Source: Brachypodius melanocephalos
Taxonomy: Eukaryota > Chordata > Aves > Passeriformes > Pycnonotidae
Assembly (NCBI GenBank): GCA_013398615.1
Contig: VZSR01001479.1
Coordinates: forward strand, 10,670,564-10,734,563
Length of the DNA stretch: 64,000 nt
Direction of reading: 5' to 3'
Part shown: positions 11,017-22,151 of the stretch, one piece after another
Layout: every line of letters begins with the position of its first letter
Position numbering within the stretch: position 1 is the first letter of the stretch
Made by a program: the position numbers and the translations under genes
Notes under the pieces: generated by a model
Databases searched by the model: none
The model's input: the letters and a program-made list of their open reading frames with translations, nothing else
What the model was told of the DNA's origin: nothing

Positions 11017-14000
11017 GTAACTGCAAAGGTGCTGCCAAGGTGGATCGATTTCTTCCTCGCTGCTTATTTGGTTTCTGGAGTGTTTTGTTCCAGAAGAAGA
11101 GTTCGGTTCTTGAGGGAAAAGTGGGAGCAGTGCCAGTGGATTTCTGTGCCCCAGAGGGAGGACTGTATGAACAATCCACAGAGGCCTATATGAAAACATG
11201 GGAAGGAAGGCTTTTATGATTAGGAGATGTGTTTTGAGTAAATTTGCAGCAGGAACCACAAATTAAGTATAGTGTCTGCAAAGTAAAAAAGTGACCATTG
11301 TTTTTGCTGTATTCATTTGAGAATTGCTTCTCTGTTATTTGGATTTTAATTTGTGCACAGAAAGTTATCACTAAGCACTCTTTTAGAAATAGGAAAACAA
11401 ATTTAACTCCTGTCCCTTTCTACAAATACCATCTCCTTTCCCGTGTCATTTTGAAGTTACTTGTAACAAATTAACACAGGATTTAAGACTATTCATTGAA
11501 ACAAAAAAGGTAGTAAACCCAAAGCAGATAATTTGACTTTTCTGTTGTCTGTTTGGTAATAGTATGAGTTTTTTTGCCTAATGTTCCTGTTTGCAAGTAT
11601 AGGTTGTTATGTCCCTTAAGGTTAGCATTTGAAAGGACCTTTAGCTTGAAAGTAGCTGTGGTTTTCTGTTTCCTGAGAAATGTGGTTTAATTTCTGTGTT
11701 AGAAATGATATAATGTTAGAATGTATGGAGTACCTGAACCTTCTACACGATAACATCAGTCCAGTTTGGATGACAGAGGAAAGGCAGTGCAATGCCTTTA
11801 AATCTTGCAATGTATAGAGGACTTGTGCTAAAATAGAGAATATTTGTTCCTTAACAGTCTTAACATACAAACTAAGGGGATTGCAAGGGGATGGTTATGT
11901 AACAGCACTTCAGAGCAGGCTGGGTGGACAGTGGGATATAGGTGAAGTGTTTGATGCATTACAGCTCTTAATGCAGCATTATGTCTGTTGCAATACTGCA
12001 GTGTTCAGAATTTTGTTTCTGAAGGATTAGATTGAGTCTTAAAAATTAAATCTTATTCTGTAGAAGAGGAGTGTGCTCAGTAATGAAAAAGGAAGGGTAC
12101 TGAAATATTTCCACTTGATACTTTTCCCTACCAATCTGTTTAAATTATACATTCAGTAGTAAGTATTGGATATTTTTTTCTATTAAATAGTCAAATCCAC
12201 ACCTGGAGTTGTTGCAGCAATGTTCCATTAGGCAGGAATATGGTGCAATTAATTCTCACTAAGAAAAAAATTCCATATTTCCATGTTGTTGAAAGATGTG
12301 GAAGTTTCATTTTAGCTAGCAGGCTCTTTTTGCCTTATGCTCCCATGAGTCTAGCTAATGTAGATGGTAACTATGATGGAAGTGCTTATCCTGTATGTGA
12401 GGATATTGACAGAAAAAGTTTTTTGCTCTTTTTCATATGCACAAATATTCCTGGAGTATGGCTTTGGTATTGTTACGCAGAGGTGAGCCAGTAGATGAAC
12501 TTCATATATGGAAGAATTGCAAGCAAACCTTAGTGTACACAGCATAGAATAAACGTTAAGTCTTTTATGCTGTAGTATAATTACTCCTTATTATATCTAG
12601 GCACTTAGAATGCTAGGTATTCTGAATTGTTTTTTCTATAGGTGATTGGAGGTTTAAATTGATGAGGACCAAATACTCTTTTAAATAGGAGCTTCTGGGA
12701 GCGACTGGAATCTTTTCACCTTGCTTATGCGCACAATTGGGTTTTTTTGTTAAAAGCAAAAAAATATCCAGACACAAGAAGGTGAAATGTATGACCCTAA
12801 TGAAAAATTTAAAAGGGGGATGTATAATTCTTCTAACTGTTTCAGCTTGATGTTCCAAAATTACTTTCCACACTTATAATTTGAGGTTTTTGTATAATTG
12901 ATATTGGCATGTGCAGATGCTTGCTTTTTTTTTTTTTTTTTTTTGTGGTCATACAAAGACTGACAATTTTCTTCCTGACTTTGCTGGCAGCAGCTTCTAT
13001 GTTTTGAGGCTGCTTAGTGTGCCAAACAGCAACCACCTGAATAAAATGTAAGCCTTCTAGCTTAGGCTTGGATTCATTCGAGTAAGCTGTAACAAGTAGT
13101 TTGGCTGTTTGAGGGTATGTGAAAAAAGTAAGGTACATAATTCTCTGTGTTATATTTTTTTCCTGTTTTTTCTCTCTTGGATGTGCTTTCATTTGTCTCT
13201 GGTTTGAAAATAGATAGCAGTCATTTCAGTAAGATTGTCTGCCATGAACTGTACAGTGTCATTTGTTTTATGCGAAGTTGTGGGTTGCACTTGTTTACTT
13301 TGATCTAGTGCTGTGAAACTCTGAAACATGAGCTCTGTGCATGCTTCCAGGTTTAAATCTGTGTCCCATGGTTATCAGTTGTGAATGCTATCTACCTGAA
13401 ATATTTTGTACTGACTTGCTATAGCTCAATAGCATTACCTCATAGCCCTTTAAGTGAGATGTATTGCGTAGTTCAGCTGATGGTTCAAGATCCTGTCTCA
13501 TTCCATCATTATTTTAAGAAGAGTGGGGAATAAAAGGGAGATCCACAGAGACAACTGTGTGTTCAGCCTCATAATAACGGATTCTTACACCTGAGGTTCC
13601 TGTGCTTGTAACAGTCAGGAACCTCACAGATGTGGCGTGATCTCAAGATGTAGATTTACAGTCTCTCAAGCAGAGGAAGGAAGTAGTTATTTCTTATCAT
13701 CGGTATGTATTCCCAACACTGACAATTTTTATTCCAAAGGGTGCAATGCGTGTATGTTGCACCGTCACATGCACAAAATGCCGTGTATGTTTTCAAGAAA
13801 AGCAGCAGCCTCTGTGCCTGGCATGGAGCTTTTATCTGATAGATGTCATCTCTGTCTGTTAGATTGAGTTTCTGCAGCAGAGATTAACAGAGCAATGTAA
13901 TTACTTCTGGCTACAAAGTAGACACTTCAGTGACTTGTGCAACCAGCATATTCTACTGATGGTTTTAGTAAGGGCTCTTTGAACTCCTCTGGCACTGTGA

Positions 14001-17000
14001 TCAGGCATTAAAGATGTAAGCCATATTATGATTCATTTAAGATACTGTAGGCTGCATATTTTTCACGGTGCAGTGGGGCTTCATTAAAAGTGAATGTCGA
14101 GTTACTGTGTCTTGGTTCATTTGGAAAAAAGAAATTCTTTGAACATTACGTTTGGCACACTGATTTTTTTTTTAAGCTTTTGTTTGCACTAAAATGTTGT
14201 GCTTTATATATCTGGCCATATGGAAAGACAAGACAATGTAAAATACATGTGTTTTTAAATCATTAATTAGAGTGTTAAACCTAAAACTACCAAACTTACT
14301 TGGTGCAGCTTAATTGCTGTGAGTAATGCAAAAGCTTTGAATGTAATCCTTGGGAATGCTTAAGACACTAACTATATTCCAACCAGTCAAGGTGCACTTG
14401 TTTTGAAACTAGTCTGAGCTGGTCCCTTCTGAGAACCTGGTATTTCCAATGCCAAAGGTGGAGAAACACATTAATTTCTACGAAAATGAGTTATCCTTCA
14501 AAACCAGGGACAGACTTCAAAGCATAGCATTTTATGAGAAGAGGTACTTCCAGATTAACAAAACAAGCCCCAAATATATTAAAGAGGAGAGCTCAAGAGC
14601 AGCAAATCACTTAGGTTTGGTCCAGGTCTAGCTGCTGACTGCTAGATAGAATCCTAACTTGCTAATCGACTGTAGTTAAATTCTGAAGACCTAGTATGTA
14701 AGCTACAGACTCTGCTTTATGGACTCTTCCTTTGAAGCAATTATTCTATTAGTTATGGAGTTTCTGAGGGATTTTTTTTTCATTGCTTTGCTTTACACTT
14801 CAGTTACTTTTACAATTATTTAAAAATGCATTTCAGAAAACACTGGTTATTAGACTAGCCAGTTCAATGGACTGAGCACCTAGGTTCAATAGCATATCAA
14901 AGTTTTTTATTTTGGAATTGTGAATCTTACTTGCAAGCATACTCCATTTATCTTTCTGAGCAATTTAAATAGAATTAACTCCAAGTCCTATCCAAGTTTT
15001 CTTATTAGCTCTCCTGTAGTATATTCCCTAGTGGATAAAACTATACCTGTGTTCTTTTTACCATTTATTCATCTTATGAAAAAATCTGTCAAGCTATCAT
15101 TTTGAATGAGGGTTTCCTCCTCCTATTATTAGCATTTGTTCTTCAGTCTAAATCTGAGAATAAATTCCATTCATATTGATACACTTTCTAGTGATAATAT
15201 GAAGACTTCTTTTACAGCAATCTTCATTCATATCCAAATCTTACCCAGTTGGTTTTGTAGTAGGAACTCAGAAATGACCAAGTAAAACTATTCTGTCTCA
15301 AAAGTTCTGACTTAGGTGGCACTTTATTCATAACATCCCTTCTGTTTCTCCATTTTGTCTTGTCGTTATACAAGTATAGCTTAGCATGTCTGTGTTTCTT
15401 ACAGGAACACAAATGCTGTTGGTATAATTTGCAATTCCACTGTGTTTCTGTATCCCTGTATCACCTAATTTAATGTTTTAGGCCTCCTTTTTTTTGCTTA
15501 AATTGCCCCTATTATTTGTTTGATTTTTTTAACATCATCCACAACACCTCAGTTGTATTAGGAATGGTTGTCAGTTTCTTTGCCTGGCTGCTGTGTTTAA
15601 TTATTACTACATTAAAAAACAAACAAACAAAAAAAAAAACCAACCCCCAAAGCAACCCAAACCCTTGTGTCCATCTGCTCATTAATATACATGTCTGAAT
15701 TTCTGTATCCTTACTTACCTGATTATTTTCCCATTCATCTGTGCTAGCTAAATCAACTATGAATATGATAGAAGGTTGTCTTAATTTCTGCCATCATTTT
15801 TAACCTAAATTCTTCTATAAGTTTTGGCAGTGTTAATTGTGCAAGATTATTTTTCCATTATTTCTGTAGCAAAGTTCTGTCTCCAGAGATGAGTTTTTTT
15901 CTTTTTTTTTCCCAATACATTTCAGTGGCTGAATATTTTAAGATTATTCTAACTTGGAAGTGAGAGCTATTAGTCTTTCAAACTTAATTCTCCTTTTTAA
16001 GGTACTCTAAGCTGAAGAATATGAGACTATGTTTAAATAATCTAGAGAATTATGTAGTTATTCTTGATCTGTTTCACTAATAATTTTGAACTGACCTCCA
16101 GTCACTATGTTTTCTTTGGCTTTACTTGTCTGCTGTATGTCAGATCCTCATCTCAGAGAAGCACAGTTCTCCAAAGTCTGCTCTTTAGATTCACCACAGA
16201 CCAGCCCTGTTGGCTTACACACAATCTTCAGTCATAGAAACCTGTCTCTCTTCTGGTGTTGGTGTAAATGTCTTGTTCACTCTTCATTACCTCCTCTTAC
16301 TACCTACATCCTTACCAACCACCCTTTGAGATATCTTTGGTTAGGCAGTCCTGTCTTTGGTATGATGATTGATACTGGAGCCACGCAGCTTTACTAATTA
16401 CATCATGCAATTATGACTCAAGTTTTGTAAGTACTGTTTTGTGTAAGGAAGGCATGGCATCAAGCTGAACATTGTAATGTTTAGGTAATTTTTACTGGTG
16501 AGTCATCAGAAGAGTGGTGGTAATTGTTCAGAATTTGGTGGTTAAAATGGAGATTGAACTGAATTTTTCATGTGGTATGTTACATTTATATTCCAAGTTA
16601 AAGTCCTTGTCTGCCTTCATGCTACTGTATTTGGCTGCCCTACTTTTCAAGTGACCTCTACCTCACTATTGCTTGTGCCCTTTAATGATGACCTATTTGT
16701 TTCTGCGCCTTCAAGCTTAGTTATTTAATATTTAAATAATCAATTAATAAAGCAGTATGTAGATGTATAAAAGGTGTGACTGGCGATGAGCTGACATAAG
16801 AAACACATTAATGAGTGGAGAGAGAATACAGCATGGGAGGAAGAAGTGCCATCAATAGAGCTGATGGATTCAGTCTGAGGAAGCAAGGCTGCAGTGGAGT
16901 AAATGGCATTCTTTTCCATTCAATATGTCTCTGAAAGGATGCAGCGAGTTGATGTTACAGACCATCTATTCATGCAAGAATCTTAGGATGGCTGTGGAAC

Positions 17001-19860
17001 TCCTTTAATGCACTAGCTTAGTCCTTAAATTCTTCATTATGAATCTATTGCTGCTTTATATTCTTGTGGGGTACTAATTTATGATTGCACAAAAATTGGA
17101 ATGTATGTGATGCAGACCTGGAAAAATGGGCTGAATATCAAAAAAGTGATTTGATGTAGGAGAAACCTAGAGACAGAATGAATGAGGGTGTTTTGTACCC
17201 CCTTAGTTTCTCCCTCTTGATATCTAAGCAGAGTTTTCAGTTCTTTACAGTCTGTCATTTCAGGGTGATGTATCAGATCACTCCAAATGTCACTTGGTGT
17301 CTTTGCACACCTATGAGAGTGGTATTTGTTAAACAGCATGGTCACAGTTTGACAGCTGGTGTCAAAATACAGCCAAGTAGTTTGTTGTGTGATGGGTGCA
17401 CGTGACATTCCCAGTAGCTGTTTTTACACCAACGTCTGTCTTCTAAAGATTTCTCTCATTCCTTTTGACACAGGTCTTGCCTTTCTTCTTGTGCTTATTT
17501 CCCCTTGCTCCTTATAAAGGTGCTTCAGGAAAATGTATTAATGTGATTGTGAAAGCTGAAGAAAGAGAGCAACTGATATTGCATTGTACATAATTTGGAG
17601 AATAGGACTCTGGTTGAAGATGACAGCTCTGAGCAGGTGACCTTGAGGTAGAAGAATGTTGACATACAAGGGTCTTTTGTATTAATGCAGTAAGGCAGTG
17701 AGAAGAGGGGCAGCCTCTTGTGGTAGTGACACCCAGTTCTGAAACACCACGTGATGCTCTTAAAACAGCATGAGTACCTGCCAGGAAAAAGCAGTAGTCC
17801 TTTACAAACATGGTCTGGGAAATTCTGTAGTATACCTGAAAGAAGACATTACAGCTGATCACTGCATTCAGACATTGTAGTATTGAAGGTAACATTTAAG
17901 GGTGTACTCCAATATGACCTATAAAGCTACATCCAGCCCTTAATTCTTTTGGGTAACCATGTCTACCTGTGAATAAACATAGCAAATGTATACAGATATA
18001 GAGAAATCTAGTTACTGCAGGGTGCTTCATTGTATAGATGATGTTAGGTCTCCTTCCCTTTTTAGACTGTACCTGCTTAGTAATGCTATTGTCAATGCTG
18101 CCTTGAAACATCCTTCAGGGACGGTAAGTTATGGTACCATCATGGAAAATTTATGTAGGATTCCTTGTGTTTCTTATGATAACAGAATCCATTCAAAATC
18201 ATTTGTCTTCCTTTCTCCAGTTCCTTCTTTGTATCCTATTGCCTACTTCCTATTTGTGGTTTCTGTAGGACTGAGAGAGTAATAATGATAACAACATACT
18301 GATCAGGCGTTCAGCATTGTAACCTCTGAAGCCAAGTTCCTTCCTGTTAACCAAATCAGAATGCTGGTGGTGTGCCTCCATACAAGTTCTCACTTGGACA
18401 ATATTCTCTAAAGCCAGTGAAGCTGAGTAGGTTTGAATTTAAGGCAGAGTTTGGTTGGCCTTGAAGCATTTACTGAAGTTAGAAACGTTGAAGTTTTGGC
18501 ATTTTGGATTTTCTAATGCTGGTGTCAGGAGCACAGGCTTACAGTTCTTCCAGAGCTCCTTGGCATGTGGTTTGTCTGTCCATACTGTGGCTGTTGGGGT
18601 CCTTGCTTTATCCATGAAAAATGCAGTTAATATTCTGGCTGATGGCCAAGGCATGGCCACGTGTAAGTTCATGGGCTGCACAAAGGATCTGCTGCACTTG
18701 TGCTAAGGTTTGTTTGCTTGGGCCCAGCCTTTCCACTTAGGGAGTGATTTCAAACTTCACTTCAGTTTTCCACAAGGTTTGTAGGTGAGTCTTGGCTTTG
18801 GCAAAAGTTGGGAATTGGTTGATTACTTAAAAAAATAATATAACCAGATTCTAATTGAAAAATAATGCTGAGGTGCTCAGATTTTTTTTTTTTTAAGATG
18901 AGCAATCTGGCCAACTTCTTTGAGAGGGTCCACTATAGTGCACTGCCCATAGCCATTTTGATGTAGTTGCTCAAAAAACCTAAAACATTTTAAGAGTTTT
19001 TTTGAGCTATGTGAAGCTAATAAAGAAGGATGTGCTACTAAATAAAGTCTTCAAATCCTTGTCTCTAAGGAGTTTTAACAAAGTTACTTAGGAATAAAAT
19101 AGTAAAGTCCTTGGGAATTACCACTACGAGCAGAAAAAGGTTCTTAAAAAGATTTTTTGTTGTTGTTTTCAAAGCATTACAATACATATCTCTGCATGCT
19201 AAAAATTGTTTTCAATCAAAATGTGGGGTTTTAAAATAAGCCAGGCTTCTCTGAATTATCTGAAAAATAATTAATTTTTTTAGTATGTAATTGTTTTCAG
19301 TGAATGAATGGTGTAAGTTCGATTACTTTTCTGTAACAAAAAAGCTTTGAATAAAGTTCTTAATACTTTTAGATGAAGTAAACTGTAGAATAGCATCAAT
19401 GAACTCTCAGTGCTATAACCTTTGACTTCAAATCAACATTTTTATGTTACCCCGAACTTTTAAAAGTAGTTGAAATTCATGTAATTTGTTTCTAGCAAGG
19501 CTAATAAGAACATCTCTAAAAATATTTAAAATACTGTAGCTTGTCAGGGGATCAAATCTTATCTTTTGCATTTATTTTTCTGGGGAGCCCCCTGTGCTTG
19601 CATTTCTTTTTTTTTGGGGGGGGAACCCCCTTCTGCCCACAAAGCTTATAGATGTTTAGTTTTAATATGAAGGAAATCAACCAAATTGTTGACATTAACG
19701 TTAATTTTAACAGGACAAAAACTTTGTTTTACTTTCCTGTAACCCTAGACAAACCCCAACTTTTAACCTAAAGCCAGCAGCTCAGGCTAGGTCTCCAGAC
19801 TTACGGATTTCTGAAAAACACAACCCAAAGCAAAACGGAGCCAAAGTTTTTAAAAAGGGC
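11017..19860 (+). other. Gene-free stretch, probable BICRAL 5' intron
   Basis: About 8.8 kb of AT-rich DNA with no convincing exon. It contains a 20-base T run at 12925-12944 and an A-rich, C-containing tract at 15614-15660. All open frames are short, lack family resemblance and look like chance. If BICRAL starts in the 10 kb island this is intron; if it starts at 20 kb this is intergenic. Confidence 0.5.
12925..12944. repeat. Poly(T) run of 20
   Basis: Twenty consecutive T. It could be the poly(A) tail of a minus-strand retrocopy, but the sequence to its right (upstream in the minus-strand sense) shows no recognisable gene, so it is listed as a simple repeat. Confidence 0.8.
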
Positions 19861-19867
19861 CTGTCTT

Positions 19868-20219
19868 TAAACGCGGAGCGAGGATCGCGCTGGGGCTGGG
19901 GACTCATCATGCCAGGGCGGCGGTGCGTGTGCCCGGGCGCCGGTCTGCGGCGTTGTGTCCCGGCGGAGCTGCGCGGCCGCGCCGTGCCGGGCCCGGCGGT
20001 GCGGTGCCGGTGGCGGTGCGGGCGCGGAGCGGAGCCGAGCGGAGCCGCGCTCTCCTCCCGCTCGCTTTCTCTTTCCCCCTCTCTCGCTCGCTCCCTCTCC
20101 CGCTCGCTCTCCCCCCTCCCTCCCTCGCTCTCTCGCTCTCCCTCTCTCTCTCCTACACTGCCAGCCCCTGATGTGATGGCGAAGAAACCCCGTTGACAAG
20201 GCACTGCTTTTTCATGACG
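19868..20219 (+). promoter_or_regulatory. BICRAL: CpG-rich promoter and candidate BICRAL 5' UTR exon
   Basis: A CpG-dense block (19868-20040) passes into a long CT-rich stretch (20050-20155), then about 60 bases of ordinary sequence ending ATGACG before a GTGAGT donor (20220). This is the architecture of a first exon. It contains three upstream ATGs: ATG-TGA at 20171-20176, a six-codon uORF (MAKKPR) at 20176-20196, and ATG 20214, which is open to the donor. Linking it to BICRAL is inference: it is the last strong plus-strand donor in a CpG island before the coding exon, apart from the island at 21.7 kb. Confidence 0.45.
20050..20155. repeat. CT-rich low-complexity tract with CG interruptions
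   Basis: Mostly (CT)n and (CTCG)n units in the candidate first exon. On the minus strand it gives artificial Arg/Glu/Gly-rich open frames. Confidence 0.8.
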
Positions 20220-20575
20220 GTGAGTTTCCCTTTGAGTGTATTATAATTTTGTGATAAAAATTTCAAGGAAAAAAAAAACACACAACCTCCTTCCTCCCTT
20301 CCTTCGGGGAGGGAAAAGAGAGGGGGGAAATCTATCTCCAGACAGACAGAAAAGAAAGAGGAGCAAATTAACAACCAGGAGTTGCCAAAACCAGGATATT
20401 AGGTTTCAGCCCAGAGAGCTATTGGCTCTGGGGCTATGTATATAAATATATATCTAGAGAGAGAGCGAGCGAGAGGGGAGACGAGGAGGAAGAAGAGGGA
20501 TATTTTGTGGGTGGCTGTTGTTTGGGCAGATGTGGATTCACATGGAAATGAACTATATATATTAATTTTTTTTTT

Positions 20576-20675
20576 NNNNNNNNNNNNNNNNNNNNNNNNN
20601 NNNNNNNNNNNNNNNNNNNNNNNNNNNNNNNNNNNNNNNNNNNNNNNNNNNNNNNNNNNNNNNNNNNNNNNNNNN
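20576..20675. other. Assembly gap, 100 N
   Basis: Exactly 100 N, the usual placeholder for a gap of unknown size. It is flanked on the left by AT-rich DNA and a T run, and on the right by TG/AG simple repeats. Up to 150 bases to the left (20431-20480) there is also a TA/GA-rich tract. Confidence 0.99.
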
Positions 20676-20755
20676 TGTGTGTATGTGTGAGTGTGAGAGA
20701 GAGTGAGAGGGAGAGAGGGGGATAGAGAGAGTGTGTGAGGGAGAAAGAAAAATAA
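20676..20755. repeat. TG/GA-rich simple repeat at gap edge
   Basis: TGTG-type units passing into GAGA-type units directly after the gap, which probably explains the assembly break. Confidence 0.85.
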
Positions 20756-21689
20756 TCTTTTCAAATCTCCTCCCTCTTTTTTTTCCCCCCTCGTTTCTTT
20801 GCTTTTCTCTAAAGCTCTGTGGTCTGTGAAACAGTATTTTCTTCCTCCTCGTCGGGAAAATGGAGACACTTCGTCTCTCTCCTGGCTGTGCAGCTGGGAA
20901 GGATTTTTCTTTCTTTTTTTCCTTTTTCGCTCATGGCTTGATTTTTTTCTTTCCCCCGTCCACTCGCCACCACCCTAATCTTGTCTTTTCTTTGAGCTTG
21001 TGTCTCAGATTTGTACCTTCTGGGGATTTATTTTTCACTAATTTCCTCGTTTTCGGTGTCGCCACTAGATTTGGTTTGGTTTGTTTGGTTTTTTATTTGC
21101 AATTTCCTCCGAATTGCTCCGTGCCTCCTGCTTTTAACCGAGGAATGGAAACGGTGCCGCTTTTTGTGGGTGCGCGAAATGCTCGGGCGGTAGGTTTGGG
21201 CTAATGCGCTTTTTTTTCGCCTTTTCGGGATCAAGTTTTTCGATGTGCCTTTTATTTTATTTATTTAATTTTTTCTTTTTCTTTTGGGGAGAGAAAATAT
21301 TTAATTGTAACGCTTCTTTAAAACACAATAAAGCGTCTCTTTTCTGGAGTGGCCCCTTTGGCTTCGCTGTAGAGTGGATGTGAATCCGATCCTTTGTGCT
21401 GCTGGGATTATTTTGCGTAAAAGAAGCAATATTTTGTAAATAGATTTTTTTTACTTGTGGGTTAAAACAGTATTGGGTTGTGAAGGGGGTTTTCTGAAAT
21501 GGTCACTTATTCACATTTATTGAGTCGTGGGCGGTATTCAGTATGTAAATTATATTTTGCTTTTTGGCGTTAATTGCAAAAATCACTTACAGATGATGGC
21601 AGAAAAAAAGGTATAGAAATGTTAAAAGCCGGGCAAAATCGAAAGACGTATAGAGGAGAGGGCATGTTTGTATTTCCTTAGAGCTGTTC

Positions 21690-22150
21690 CTAATCACTGT
21701 GGGGAGGAATGAGATGCGGAGGCCTCTGCCCTTCGCCATTCCCTCCTCGCCGCTCCTCTCCTTCCCCGGGCTCGGCAGCGCGGGGTGGCTGAGGGACCGC
21801 AGGGGAGATAGGAGAGCGGCTCCGGCGGGGGCCGCGGCGGAGCCCCGGCTCGGCGGGCAGGCAGCCCCGGTTGTGCGGGAGAGCGGGAAGATGGCGCTGC
21901 CTGGCTCCCTGCCAGCGTTTGTTGCGCAGTTTCACCCGCTCTCCTCCCCCACGGGCGCCATTTTAAGGTCCTTTCTGCTGTCGCCGCGGCGTGTGGGGCG
22001 GTGCCGTCGCGCCCAGCTCGGGCCATATTTCTGTGTCTCGGGTGGGAAGCGTTTGTGCCTTGGGCTTTGGGAGCCTCTCCCCGAAATCCTAAAAGCCTTG
22101 ATTCCCTCCCGTACGCCACACTCCTTCCCTCGTCCTTGGTCACCGTCCTG
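21690..22150. promoter_or_regulatory. Third CpG-rich block, possible alternative promoter
   Basis: CpG-dense sequence with YY1-type motifs on both strands: AAGATGGCGCT at 21889-21899 and GCGCCATTTTA at 21955-21965. From the ATG at 21891 a plus-strand frame stays open to 22151, but its product is not recognisable, and GC-rich DNA favours open frames. It fits an alternative BICRAL promoter or an intronic CpG island better than a gene. Confidence 0.4.
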
Positions 22151-22151
22151 A

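Noticed and set aside
10509..11219. 236-codon plus-strand frame in the CpG island
   Set aside because: GC-rich DNA lacks stops by chance; Pro/Gly/Arg-rich composition, with a probable splice acceptor in the middle.
18439..18681. Minus-strand 80-codon frame considered as a retrocopy or viral remnant
   Set aside because: No motif recognised, no flanking poly(A) or repeat ends, and no continuation in neighbouring frames.
19782..20204. 140-codon minus-strand Arg/Glu/Gly-rich frame
   Set aside because: Produced by the CT-rich simple repeat read on the opposite strand.
20399..20869. 156-codon minus-strand frame
   Set aside because: It runs through the N gap and simple repeats.
21891..22151. 86-codon frame from an ATG in a good YY1-like context
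   Set aside because: CpG-rich background, no family resemblance and no conserved motif; treated as promoter DNA.
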